From assembly GCA_015232395.1 (NCBI GenBank), contig JADFZT010000021.1:1-64000 (forward strand): a DNA stretch of 64,000 nucleotides. Reading direction: 5' to 3'. Positions within the stretch are counted from its first letter, which is position 1. Each line of letters begins with the position of its first letter. Positions 36,855 through 45,357 of the stretch are shown here, in pieces. The translations under genes were made by a program, and so were the position numbers. This DNA is from Magnetococcales bacterium. Its GTDB lineage: Bacteria; Pseudomonadota; Magnetococcia; Magnetococcales; JADFZT01. Under the pieces are notes generated by a model that was not told where the DNA came from, made no database searches, and was given only the letters and a program-made list of their open reading frames with translations.

Positions 36855-37163
36855 ATGACCGTAAACAATACCTTTATGGCATCCACCGCCTTACCCTCAA
36901 AAATCGTTAAATATGAGGGTAAGGCGGAACTCTATATCATTGAGGATCTCAATGGTCAGCATTTGGGCTATACCGGTCAAAGTGAGACGGCACGTCTCTA
37001 CTATGCCGCGCCTGGCATGCTGGAGGTGATCGAAAGAATGGCTTTTTTGTGCCAGCGTATTTCAGAGTCGGCTGTGGAGAGTGCCATTCGTCAGGAAGCG
37101 GTGGAGATCTTGGTGGAGGCCAATACAGTGCTCACTGCCGCCAGTAAAGCCAAAATTGAGTAA
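36855..37163 (+). CDS. Unknown 102-residue protein with an embedded hairpin near the start
   Basis: Starts at the ATG at 36855 (GGGAG upstream). The protein is soluble, has YIIEDLNGQHLGYTGQ and then a long helical part (VIERMAFLCQRISESAVESA and on). No family recognised. A perfect 14-bp inverted repeat lies in codons 11-24, described separately. It sits 51 bp before the Cache-CheD lipoprotein and may share its operon. Confidence 0.5.
   Translation: MTVNNTFMASTALPSKIVKYEGKAELYIIEDLNGQHLGYTGQSETARLYYAAPGMLEVIERMAFLCQRISESAVESAIRQEAVEILVEANTVLTAASKAKIE
36886..36927 (+). other. Strong hairpin within the coding start of the 102-residue protein
   Basis: CCGCCTTACCCTCA (36886-36899) and TGAGGGTAAGGCGG (36914-36927) are perfect inverted arms of 14 bp with a 14-base loop. 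No T-run follows, so it is not a terminator. Its place about 30 bases after the ATG would influence initiation or mRNA stability, or could be a protein-binding site. Inference only. Confidence 0.7.
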
Positions 37164-37214
37164 GTATCCCAATTAAATGACATCATTATTGATTCGTTTG
37201 CCCAATCAATTGGA

Positions 37215-38744
37215 GTGGTGGAAACAGTGCGTTTTATTTCTATTTTGGCTGCGGGCCTGCTTTTTTTCGGATGGCTTCTTTCAGGGTGTGTCAGTACCAC
37301 GGAAGTGGATATCCATCAAATCACTTTCGAGCGATTGGAAAAAATTCGCTCGGACAAAAAAGCCGCCATTCTTTTTGAGCTGGTGCGGTTGAGAAAGAAG
37401 GCGGATCAGGCCCCTCGGGATCCCACCCTGATGGATGAATTTTTCCGGTTGAGGGATCAAACGCCTGCCAATCATTCCCAACGTTCCAAGGCGTTGGCTG
37501 CCATCACTGCTCTGGATCAGCACTTTGTGGCAGAGTATGGAGTGTTTTACGATCTTTTGTTTATCCGCAAGGATGGCTTTGTTTTTCATTCCATCCGCAT
37601 GGAGTCGGACTTTCGCTCCAATCTGTTTCATGGGCCTCTCTCAGCGACCCATCTGGCCCGAGCCCTTCGGAAATCCCCACAACCCCGGTTTGTGGATTAT
37701 GATTATTATGGGCCTTCTGCCGAAGCAGCTGCTTTTTTTCTCAACCCCGTCCTCCACCAAAACCAGGTGGTTGGCTGGATGGCCTTGCAGCTGGATATTC
37801 ACCCCATCAATCGGATCATGACCGACTATGGGGAGCTTGGCCAAACGGGAGAGAGCTATCTGGCCAACGACCAAAACTGGATGCTCACCCAATCCCGTTT
37901 TTATCCCCATGAAACCAGCTTGCAGCAACGCATTGAAACCCGGGTGACCGAGGTGGCCCCCCAACAAAACAGCGGCCAGATGGTGATTGAAGATTATCGC
38001 CGGGTTCGGGTGTTGAGCGTGTTTGAAAAGGTGGTGTTCGAGGGGGTTTCGTGGGTTTTGATCGTTGAGATGGATGAAGATGAAATCCTCGCCGAGCAGT
38101 TTTTACAGAACCCCGATTTTTACCTGAGTAAAATTCTGGAAAAACCGGACCCTGGAGAGCCTTTGGCCGATGGGCGATTATCGGTGGGAAAGTCGCCTGT
38201 TCGGGTGGATGTCAATGAATTTGCCCGGGGCAAGCCTGGCAGGCATCTTTTGACCCGAGGGGTGGCTACCTGCACCGGGGTGGTGATCACCTATCCCGAT
38301 CAGTTCAGTTATCTGGGGCATATCTACCCCCTGGATACGGCCTACCATTCCCCTTGGAAATTACTGGTGACGGAGATGGGGCTTTGGTGGCGGGGGGTGG
38401 CGCAGCCGGGAAATACCAACGATCTTTTGGGGCTGATTTTACATCGCATCACCCAATTTGAAATTCCCAAGTCAAAAATCAGGGATCTCAAAGTGGTCTT
38501 GGTAGCGGTGCATACCGAAAGCTTCAAGGGGATTGTTCAGAGGCTTCTTGCTGAAGGGATTTATCTCTCCCAAATCACCATCCTCCACGCCCCAAAGATG
38601 CGTCACGCCAATATTGTCGTGGAGTCAGCCAACCCGGTGATTGCCGTGGAGTGGGAAGGGGAGGAGGAGGGGGCTTTGTCACGAAGCAACCGATCCAGGA
38701 ATTTGGGGGAGATGGTGACGCCATTCCTATCCCGTGGGGTATGA
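37215..38744 (+). CDS. Lipoprotein: Cache sensor domain fused to a CheD-like deamidase domain
   Basis: 509 residues from the first GTG (37227 is an alternative). A lipobox LLSGC near residue 23 predicts a lipoprotein with the rest outside the cytoplasm. Residues about 90-290 look like a dCache ligand-binding domain: RKDGFVFHS, then TGESYLANDQNWMLTQSRF, as in chemoreceptors. Residues about 330-490 resemble CheD: Thr347, Cys353 (TRGVATCTGVV) and His369 (GHIYPL), which match in order and spacing the Thr/Cys/His triad of T. maritima CheD, and the late strand NIVVESANPVIAVEWEG. CheD normally works in the cytoplasm on chemoreceptors, so a secreted version is unexpected. No chemotaxis genes are near. 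Confidence 0.6.
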   Translation: MVETVRFISILAAGLLFFGWLLSGCVSTTEVDIHQITFERLEKIRSDKKAAILFELVRLRKKADQAPRDPTLMDEFFRLRDQTPANHSQRSKALAAITALDQHFVAEYGVFYDLLFIRKDGFVFHSIRMESDFRSNLFHGPLSATHLARALRKSPQPRFVDYDYYGPSAEAAAFFLNPVLHQNQVVGWMALQLDIHPINRIMTDYGELGQTGESYLANDQNWMLTQSRFYPHETSLQQRIETRVTEVAPQQNSGQMVIEDYRRVRVLSVFEKVVFEGVSWVLIVEMDEDEILAEQFLQNPDFYLSKILEKPDPGEPLADGRLSVGKSPVRVDVNEFARGKPGRHLLTRGVATCTGVVITYPDQFSYLGHIYPLDTAYHSPWKLLVTEMGLWWRGVAQPGNTNDLLGLILHRITQFEIPKSKIRDLKVVLVAVHTESFKGIVQRLLAEGIYLSQITILHAPKMRHANIVVESANPVIAVEWEGEEEGALSRSNRSRNLGEMVTPFLSRGV

Positions 38745-38750
38745 CTCTTA

Positions 38751-38917
38751 AACCTAAATCCGGCAGTTGGGCGTGTGTGGCTGGTGCAGAATATTGGTTC
38801 GCATAGTGAATTGGGAGAAATCGCCGTCACCTTATTGGTCACAAGACTTTCTCCCGATTTGCTTGGTGGATCAAGAGGCTGGGGCATGTACGTACGCCCA
38901 ACTGCCGGATTTAGGTT
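38751..38917. repeat. Miniature element with perfect 24-bp terminal inverted repeats
   Basis: Left end AACCTAAATCCGGCAGTTGG plus GCGT at 38751-38774, right end its exact reverse complement at 38894-38917; 119 bases between. No gene inside. It begins 6 bp after the stop codon of the Cache-CheD gene. The size and ends fit a non-autonomous transposon (MITE). No second copy seen in this window. Confidence 0.8.
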
Positions 38918-38968
38918 AAAGGGCTGTCTGTTTTGGCGAAAGAGGTCCCAGAGGGTGGGTAGGGATCT

Positions 38969-39637
38969 CTACTTATAGGGGTTGGCTTCAGGCTGGTCCC
39001 CATCCAGATAGGCTTTGCGAATGGATTGGCGGATTTTGTCCCGTCTTTTTTGCCAGGTGTCGAAATCGATTAATTTTGCCTGGGTGGTTTTATCCTTACC
39101 CTGAAGACTCTTTTTTCCTCCTGAGCAGATCCAGGCATTGGCAGGCCTCTTTTTAAACATGTGTTCCATGTTTAGAGCCGCCTTCATCACGGCGGTTTTG
39201 GTTTCCAGGGGCAGGTTGATGAAAAATTTGTTGATTTTTTCAAATTGCGGTTCGGTATTTTTGATGTGGCTGGCGGCGGCTGTTTTATTCTGACATCGCG
39301 CGCCATCGGTACGCATCAAAAGACGGCCATAGATCCACATGAAGCCAGCGGTATCCTGTAATTTTGGATGCTGAAACAGCAAGTGGGAATAGATCAGGGC
39401 GTAGCGGGATTCGGCTCCCTCGAAAACCCGTTTTTTCAGCCAATCCAGCGTTTGGGTATATTCATCCTGGGATTTGGGAGAAGAGATGCGTTTGAAGAGT
39501 GCCTGTTTATCTGGGTCGCCTTCGAGTTTTTCCAGCTCTTTGATGAACGGGGAGATGGATGGCTCGGCTTGGGCTTGGGGGGTGGGGCCCGTTAACAGGA
39601 GAGCTGCGAGTAGGCTGATCCATAAATAACGTACCAT
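38969..39637 (-). CDS. Secreted protein of unknown function
   Basis: 222 residues from MVRYLW (AAGGA five bases upstream). Signal peptide ending in QAQA. The mature part is mostly helical and polar, with two Cys (in GARCQNK and WICSGG) that could form a disulfide. No known domain. It is transcribed toward the miniature element and the Cache-CheD gene but on the opposite strand. Confidence 0.65.
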   Translation of the reverse strand: MVRYLWISLLAALLLTGPTPQAQAEPSISPFIKELEKLEGDPDKQALFKRISSPKSQDEYTQTLDWLKKRVFEGAESRYALIYSHLLFQHPKLQDTAGFMWIYGRLLMRTDGARCQNKTAAASHIKNTEPQFEKINKFFINLPLETKTAVMKAALNMEHMFKKRPANAWICSGGKKSLQGKDKTTQAKLIDFDTWQKRRDKIRQSIRKAYLDGDQPEANPYK

Positions 39638-39867
39638 GACCATCCTTACATCTGAACGGCGACTGCCGTGATGGATTGTTTGAAATAATGGCTGAAGAGG
39701 ATAGCAGGTTTGATCGTATCGGGAAAACGGTCATGAGTTCAACAGGCACACGTTGGGATATCCCCTATGGATCGCTTCCCGATGGCGCTGTGAGCTGAAC
39801 TGAATGTATGGGGAGGTTTTTTCACCTGGAGGAAGGCTGGCTCGCATAACCCATTGTAGATGTAACC

Positions 39868-40021
39868 CTTAGGATGGGGTGAGCGAAGTGAACCGCATCG
39901 ATTAAAACCACCTCACACAAAGCCAAATCATTCCTTTTCTTAAATCACATCGGGTTCACATGCCCCATCCCAAGGGATGAACTTGAATGATGCGGTTCGC
40001 TTCGCTCACCAGATCCTACGC
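39868..40021. repeat. Palindromic TAGGATG-family element, about 154 bp
   Basis: Left end TTAGGATGGGGTGAGCGAAG followed by TGAACCGCATC; right end is its near-perfect reverse complement (GATGCGGTTCGCTTCGCTCA and CCAGATCCTACG, ending 40020). Same end sequences as the element at 31571-31816. A half copy follows at 40104-40133 (TTAGGATGGGGTGAGCCAAC and CGCATC). Together these show an expanding family. Confidence 0.8.
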
Positions 40022-40103
40022 ATATTTTAATGTTTTTTTGTTTCAACCTATTCCGAGTCAGGCCTTCTTTTGAATGGTCAAGGGAGAGGTAACCCGTGTA
40101 ACC

Positions 40104-40133
40104 TTTAGGATGGGGTGAGCCAACCGCATCGAT
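40104..40133 (+). repeat. Half copy of the TAGGATG-family element
   Basis: TTAGGATGGGGTGAGC, a shortened linker, AACCGCATC. It matches only the left end of the neighbour element at 39868-40021 and lacks the opposite end. Confidence 0.65.
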
Positions 40134-40179
40134 CAAAAGCATCAATCAAAACGGCTCTGTTCAGCCTTGGAAAGCCACA

Positions 40180-42219
40180 TCAGACATTCCCAAACCAATC
40201 GTAGAGCAGAATCTTCAAACGTAGAATGAGATAAGCCTCACCCATCCGATTATCGACAACCTCCTGGCTGGCCAGATCCAGATCCTGCTGGAGATGCAGG
40301 CGGGTATCCCGGAGGATGGAGGAGCAAGGGCCTGTCCAGCCTTTAAAATAACATCCTTCTTCTGATTGACAATTTTCAACACACTCACCAAGAAAATCAT
40401 AAATATCAATCAGTTGCTTCTGAACGTTGCCACTTTCCCGGCCCAGCATGCACTGTTCGGTTGTTTGCAGGCTTTGCCAAAGTTGGGTATCAATGATCTC
40501 TGGGTTATCCGTCAACTGACTAAACCAGATAAACCACTCAGGCAGGGTGTGGGCTTGGGGGGCGTTCAGCTGTCGGATGGCGATGCGGTTAAAATAGCTT
40601 TGCAACAGCGGGTCGTGGAGATTGGGGTTTTCACACGCCTTGAGCAACACCAGGGCGCGGTCGATCTCCCCTAAATGAAAGAGGGAAACACCCTGTTCGA
40701 ATGGCTTCTTTACCTGGGCTTTCCATTCCCGTAACGCTTCCTGATCGTTGTCAAACACTTCAAAAACAAAGGCTGGCACCCGTTTGCCTTTGGGCCTCAC
40801 CAAGTCGGCAAAGCGGATGGAAAAACGCTCCGGGGTGTGCATTCCCAGCAGGGTATAGTGGGTGATCAAGAGGGGGGAGCTGCAACTCTTGGTCATGGAC
40901 TCGATACGAAAGGCCAGGTTGACGCTATCGCCGATAGCGGTATTTTCCATCCTTTCGTGGCCACCGATGGTGCCCAGCATCAGGTTGCCGGTATTGATCC
41001 CAAAACCACAGCGAATTGCAGGCAGATTTTTAGCTTGGCGCTCCAGATTATGCGCCGCCAAATCCCAGAGCATTTCCACCGCCGCCTCAACTGCAAACAT
41101 CGGATCTTCAGGAAAGAGGGCCATCACCGCATCACCGATATATTTATCGATGATTCCCCCGTGGGCGCTGATGATGGGCTCCAGGCGCTGGAGGTAGGCG
41201 TTGATAAATTTGAACACCTGATCCGGGGAGGTCTGCTCGGAAAAGGAGGTGAAATCCCGAATGTCGGAGACCAACACCGTCATGCGTTTTTTGGTGCTGT
41301 CCCCCAAGGCCACATCGGAAATTTCCTTGTGCCCCAAAATGGTGATGAACTCCTTGGGGACGAAACGCTCCATGGCCTGATTCAACAGGAGCAGGGCTTC
41401 CTCAGCTTGATGGCGGGCGGTGACATCTTGAACAATCAGGGTCAAAAAACGCAAACCCCGGACATCCACTTCCCCGGCAAACACCTCCAATATCAGCTCG
41501 TTGCCGTCAGGCCCTGTCAAACGGGTGGCAACCCCATCAAAATCGTCATTTTTTTTGCCATTGCCGAAAAACAGGCGTTTGTACTTGTCGTAATCCTCAA
41601 AGACAAGTTCAGGCAGATAGTGATGGATGAGGGCACCGGTGATTTTGTCGGCATCGACTCCAAAAAGATGGCAGGCGGCTGGGTTGGCGGATTCGATGAT
41701 CCCTTTGGGATTGACAGTCAGAATACCGTTGTTGACCCCCTCCAGGATGGCCTTCAGCCGGGATTCGCTCTGTTCGAGTTGTCGTGCTTCAGAAATAATT
41801 TTATCGGTGGAGGTTTTCAGCCAATCGGAAAAAATGTGCAGCATGTTGATGGCGACCTGGGAAAATTTGGCCAGCATTTCCCAAAAGGCCTTCTCATTGA
41901 CTTCGATCACCTGGGCCGGGCCATCACTGACCACAAAGGCGGTGGGGGGGGCGTTGCGCAACAGGCCTATTTCACCAACGGATTGGCCCGGCTCCATGCG
42001 CCGCACCGGCGGGCTGGTAATTTCTCCAAAGTGAATGGTCAAATAGCCATCCAGCAGCAGATACATTATGTTGGCTTGGTGCTGGTCGGGGGAGAGGAGA
42101 ATGGTGCCGGCTGGTACTTCCAAGGTGGGCAGGTTGGCCAAAAAGGCCAACAGCGGTGTGGGAGAGACCCCTTTGAAAAAGGCCACCTGGCTTAAAAAAT
42201 CCTTTTGGATTGCCCCCAT
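40180..42219 (-). CDS. Class III adenylate cyclase with cNMP-binding and PAS domains
   Basis: 679 residues from the ATG at 42219 (GGGGAG upstream). Domain order: cyclic-nucleotide-binding-like domain (about 5-125), PAS (about 150-270), class III cyclase (about 305-480), then a helical C-terminal region with some Cys. The catalytic set looks complete: metal Asp in VLVSDIRDFTSF and in IGDAVMALF, Lys of DKYIGDAV and Asp of AIGDSVNLAFR (adenine-selecting pair), and the Asn/Arg of NLAFRIES. So it should make cAMP. The attached nucleotide-binding domain suggests feedback by cAMP or another ligand. Confidence 0.88.
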   Translation of the reverse strand: MGAIQKDFLSQVAFFKGVSPTPLLAFLANLPTLEVPAGTILLSPDQHQANIMYLLLDGYLTIHFGEITSPPVRRMEPGQSVGEIGLLRNAPPTAFVVSDGPAQVIEVNEKAFWEMLAKFSQVAINMLHIFSDWLKTSTDKIISEARQLEQSESRLKAILEGVNNGILTVNPKGIIESANPAACHLFGVDADKITGALIHHYLPELVFEDYDKYKRLFFGNGKKNDDFDGVATRLTGPDGNELILEVFAGEVDVRGLRFLTLIVQDVTARHQAEEALLLLNQAMERFVPKEFITILGHKEISDVALGDSTKKRMTVLVSDIRDFTSFSEQTSPDQVFKFINAYLQRLEPIISAHGGIIDKYIGDAVMALFPEDPMFAVEAAVEMLWDLAAHNLERQAKNLPAIRCGFGINTGNLMLGTIGGHERMENTAIGDSVNLAFRIESMTKSCSSPLLITHYTLLGMHTPERFSIRFADLVRPKGKRVPAFVFEVFDNDQEALREWKAQVKKPFEQGVSLFHLGEIDRALVLLKACENPNLHDPLLQSYFNRIAIRQLNAPQAHTLPEWFIWFSQLTDNPEIIDTQLWQSLQTTEQCMLGRESGNVQKQLIDIYDFLGECVENCQSEEGCYFKGWTGPCSSILRDTRLHLQQDLDLASQEVVDNRMGEAYLILRLKILLYDWFGNV

Positions 42220-43081
42220 ACCGACTCCCCTGCCTCTACCGGAATACCGTAAAGGGTGCATAATCTGTTGCAATGTGTGTGGTGGAAAATAAAATCACGT
42301 GTGTTTCTTTAAGTTACATTCATTACCTGAATGTGGTGGATAAGGGAAGTAAAATTTGTGCAGGTCATGGGGATGCAGGTTGACTGCTTTGGGATCTTGT
42401 TTGTAGTAAAGCTTGTTGATTTTGTTGTTGATTTTTGTTTGGCAGTCGGGTGGCGTCAAAATAAATCCGTCAGAGTGATGATTATTTCGACGCCATGCTG
42501 CCAAAGGTCAATTTTTGGTGTTTGTCCAGGCATGCTGTTTTGAAATATCCTGATACTTCTGCTGAGTCTGTATTTTGTTTGCTTAAAGTCGTTTTGTTTT
42601 TGTCTTCAGGAAGAAAAACAGCCCTGTTGTGATAACTTTTAAAAACCTTTTGAACTTGGGATAAGGTTCGCTTTATGGAGGAATAGCTCCGATTCAGTCG
42701 TGCCAGAATTCCCAGGTTCTGATCGCCATTATACTGGATTCTAGCAATTTACGTTCCTATCCATCCAAATAGCCGGATGGCAACGTCCATCAATGCGCAA
42801 TCAGGTCATCACCGACCCTTAACACCGTCTCAGTCATGTTTTTTTTGCTCTTTCCCCCCCCCTTTTTTGGCCAGGGAATGAATATAGACTGATGCAACTT
42901 CCTCAGATAGAGGCTCTCTGGAGAGGAAACAGGCCTGATGGTTCAAAATATTTGACGCAGGTCTTGGTTCTTGGTCTAAATACAAGCGTTATGGGGGGAA
43001 AGTGCATTCAACAAAGGAGGGCTTTCCCAGAGTATAACTGACAGGGTTGATGCTCAACTCCAAAGAGGCTTTTGTTAAATC
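42220..43081. other. Long AT-rich intergenic region
   Basis: About 860 bp without a convincing ORF. The base composition is AT-richer than the flanking genes. Contains the candidate promoter for the CDP-glucose dehydratase gene at 42952-42980. Nothing else recognised. Confidence 0.5.
42952..42980 (+). promoter_or_regulatory. Candidate sigma-70 promoter of the CDP-glucose dehydratase gene
   Basis: TTGACG (42952-42957), 17-bp spacer, TCTAAA (42975-42980). Expected start near 42988, giving a leader of about 90 bases before the ATG at 43082. Consensus match is moderate and no experimental support exists. Confidence 0.35.
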
Positions 43082-44167
43082 ATGGTGCGTGATGAGGATG
43101 GTTCATTCTGGCAGGGTCGTTCGGTAACGATCACCGGCCACACCGGATTCAAGGGGGGGTGGCTGGCGCTGTGGCTCCATCGGTTGGGGGCTCAGGTCCA
43201 TGGCTATGCCTTGTCTCCCCCCACCGATCCCAACCTCTTTTCAGCTGCTCGGATTCCTTCCCTGCTGGCTTCGGATCAGCGCGCTGATGTGGCGGATGCC
43301 GACTGTTTGAAATCGGCTCTCCGGGAAGCCCAGCCGGAGGTGGTGTTTCACCTGGCTGCCCAGCCCCTGGTACGGGAAAGCTATCGGGATCCCGCTGGCA
43401 CTTTGGCTACCAACGTGATGGGCACGACCCACCTGCTGGAGGCGGTTCGTGAGACGGAGTCGGTGCGGGCTGTGGTGCTCATCACCACTGACAAGGTGTA
43501 TGAAAACAGGGAGTGGGTTCATCCCTACCGGGAGGTGGATCGACTGGGTGGACGGGATCCCTACAGCGCCAGTAAAGCGGCGGCTGAGTTGGTTGCAGCC
43601 AGCTATCGCCAGAGCTTTTTTGATGAAAAGCAGGGGAGTCAGGTTCGGTTGGCCACAGCCAGGGCTGGTAATGTGATCGGTGGGGGGGATTGGGCCCGGG
43701 ATCGTCTGGTACCGGACTGCTTGAGGGCCTTTGCCAAAGGGGAGCCGGTGGCTTTGCGTTTTCCCGGGGCGGTGCGACCCTGGCAACACGTTTTGGAACC
43801 GTTATCGGGCTATCTGCAACTGGCCCGGCAGCTGGTGGAGCCGGAGGGGGGCGCATGGGCCAAAGCGTGGAATTTTGGACCCGATGTGGGGGGGGATGCC
43901 CCGGTGGGAGAGGTGGCGGAAAGTTTGGCTCGACTATGGGGGGAGGATGCCCGGGTGAGCTTGGATCCCGCCACTGAAAACCCCCATGAAGCCCACCTGT
44001 TGCGCCTGGATCACACCCTGGCTCGCCAGGCGTTGGGCTGGCAACCCCGCTGGTCCTTGCACCAAGCCTTGACCCAAACGGTGGCGTGGCAAAAGGCGTG
44101 GTTGGACAACGCCGACATGACCGCTTTCAGTTTGGCCCAGATTGAGGCGTTTGGAAAACCGGATTGA
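43082..44167 (+). CDS. rfbG: CDP-glucose 4,6-dehydratase
   Basis: 361 residues, typical length. NAD-binding TGHTGFKGGWL at the N-terminus (a hallmark of RfbG), dehydratase catalytic TTDKVYEN and Tyr/Lys in YSASK. Converts CDP-glucose to CDP-4-keto-6-deoxyglucose for 3,6-dideoxyhexose or related sugars. The usual partners RfbF (glucose-1-phosphate cytidylyltransferase) and RfbH are not in the window. Only a weak ribosome site lies before the ATG. First of the surface-glycan genes. Confidence 0.92.
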   Translation: MVRDEDGSFWQGRSVTITGHTGFKGGWLALWLHRLGAQVHGYALSPPTDPNLFSAARIPSLLASDQRADVADADCLKSALREAQPEVVFHLAAQPLVRESYRDPAGTLATNVMGTTHLLEAVRETESVRAVVLITTDKVYENREWVHPYREVDRLGGRDPYSASKAAAELVAASYRQSFFDEKQGSQVRLATARAGNVIGGGDWARDRLVPDCLRAFAKGEPVALRFPGAVRPWQHVLEPLSGYLQLARQLVEPEGGAWAKAWNFGPDVGGDAPVGEVAESLARLWGEDARVSLDPATENPHEAHLLRLDHTLARQALGWQPRWSLHQALTQTVAWQKAWLDNADMTAFSLAQIEAFGKPD

Positions 44168-44240
44168 GGCGTTGTAAGAAGAGTTGGCGAAGAGGGGCTG
44201 GTTTGGTTTTGAGGGGAGGTGGATGGCCTGGCTGGCAAAA

Positions 44241-45251
44241 TCACTGTTTGGAGCAGATAGCCAGTATGGAGCCGCCATTGGGGTGGATCCGCCAGCTCTG
44301 TTTTTTGAATTTCAATGTACGGGAGCCAACTCTGGCTCCATGGGACAATTTTTCTCTGAATTTTTTAAGTTTGGTGATGCCGAACATTTCCGGGATGGGG
44401 GAGTTTGTCTCCAGAAGGTGAATCTTCAGACCACATTTTTCCACCAGTTTTTTCAAGGCGCGTATGCTGAAAAACAGGAGATGGGGCTCATGGTTCATCT
44501 CCAAAAATCCAGCATGCTTTTTAAAGCTGACATTGGGTACCTCAAGAGATAACACCCCCCTCGGTTTGAGGATCCGCTTGATCTCCCCCATCACCTCCAG
44601 GGCTTCATCCGCTTCCAGATGTTCCAGGGATTGGGAAGAAAAAACCATCTCTACCGAGGCGGTTTGGATCTTTTTCAGATCGATTCGCCGGGCACCGATA
44701 TGGTTGAGATAAGGGGCCATTGTTTCGTCAGGTTCGTGGGCCAACAGGTTGATATCCGGCCAAAAAAAAGTTTTTGCCAAATAGAGGCAGTTACCAAACC
44801 CGGTGCCGATATCCAGAAGGGTGGTGGGGGGGGGGTCATGTAGTTGCCGGAAGGTGGCGGCAGCCAGGCAGAGGTGGCGCATCTGCCGGTGAGGCTTGTG
44901 CATGTGGTCAAAAGAGTGGGCATATTCAGGCTCTTTGGTTTCAATGAGCCACTTGAGCCAATCCCTGGCAGGGTCTGGGGGGAGATCAATCTTCGGAAAA
45001 TAGCCGGAGGGGGGCGGTTTTTGGCTTCTTCCGGCAAAGAGAGGATATTCGCGGCTGTAATATTCAACCAGCCTTTCATGGCCGATCTTGTTGACAACCC
45101 AGCCAAAATCGCACCCGACACAGTGGGCTGCTTCAAGGGAGATAAAAAGCTCGGACTGGCTCTCCTTCGGATAAGCAAAGGTGGTGCTCTTTGGCTTTCC
45201 ACAGAGAATGCACGCGCTGATCATGGCCTTGCTATCCACCAAAACGGTCAT
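44241..45251 (-). CDS. SAM-dependent methyltransferase with N-terminal zinc-ribbon
   Basis: 336 residues from the ATG at 45251 (AAGGAG five bases upstream; the longer start at 45317 is rejected). An N-terminal region carries a Cys pattern (ACILCGKP ... HCVGCDFG) like zinc-binding sugar methyltransferases. The SAM domain shows LLDIGTGFGNCLYLAK and the late SQSLEHL motif. Similar proteins methylate nucleotide sugars in dideoxy-sugar pathways. Convergent to rfbG and probably part of the same pathway. Confidence 0.82.
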   Translation of the reverse strand: MTVLVDSKAMISACILCGKPKSTTFAYPKESQSELFISLEAAHCVGCDFGWVVNKIGHERLVEYYSREYPLFAGRSQKPPPSGYFPKIDLPPDPARDWLKWLIETKEPEYAHSFDHMHKPHRQMRHLCLAAATFRQLHDPPPTTLLDIGTGFGNCLYLAKTFFWPDINLLAHEPDETMAPYLNHIGARRIDLKKIQTASVEMVFSSQSLEHLEADEALEVMGEIKRILKPRGVLSLEVPNVSFKKHAGFLEMNHEPHLLFFSIRALKKLVEKCGLKIHLLETNSPIPEMFGITKLKKFREKLSHGARVGSRTLKFKKQSWRIHPNGGSILAICSKQ

Positions 45252-45357
45252 CGCTGCTCCTTGGAGTCCTGGCACGCTACTATCCCGACAAGGATCGTGG
45301 CGTACCTGCTTTTTCATCTGCCCTGTTCAGAGTGAGGGGGGGCTCTGGCTCTCCCAG

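Noticed and set aside
36670-36858. 62-residue ORF between the small membrane protein and the 102-residue gene
   Set aside because: Non-ATG start without site, odd composition, overlaps the next start.
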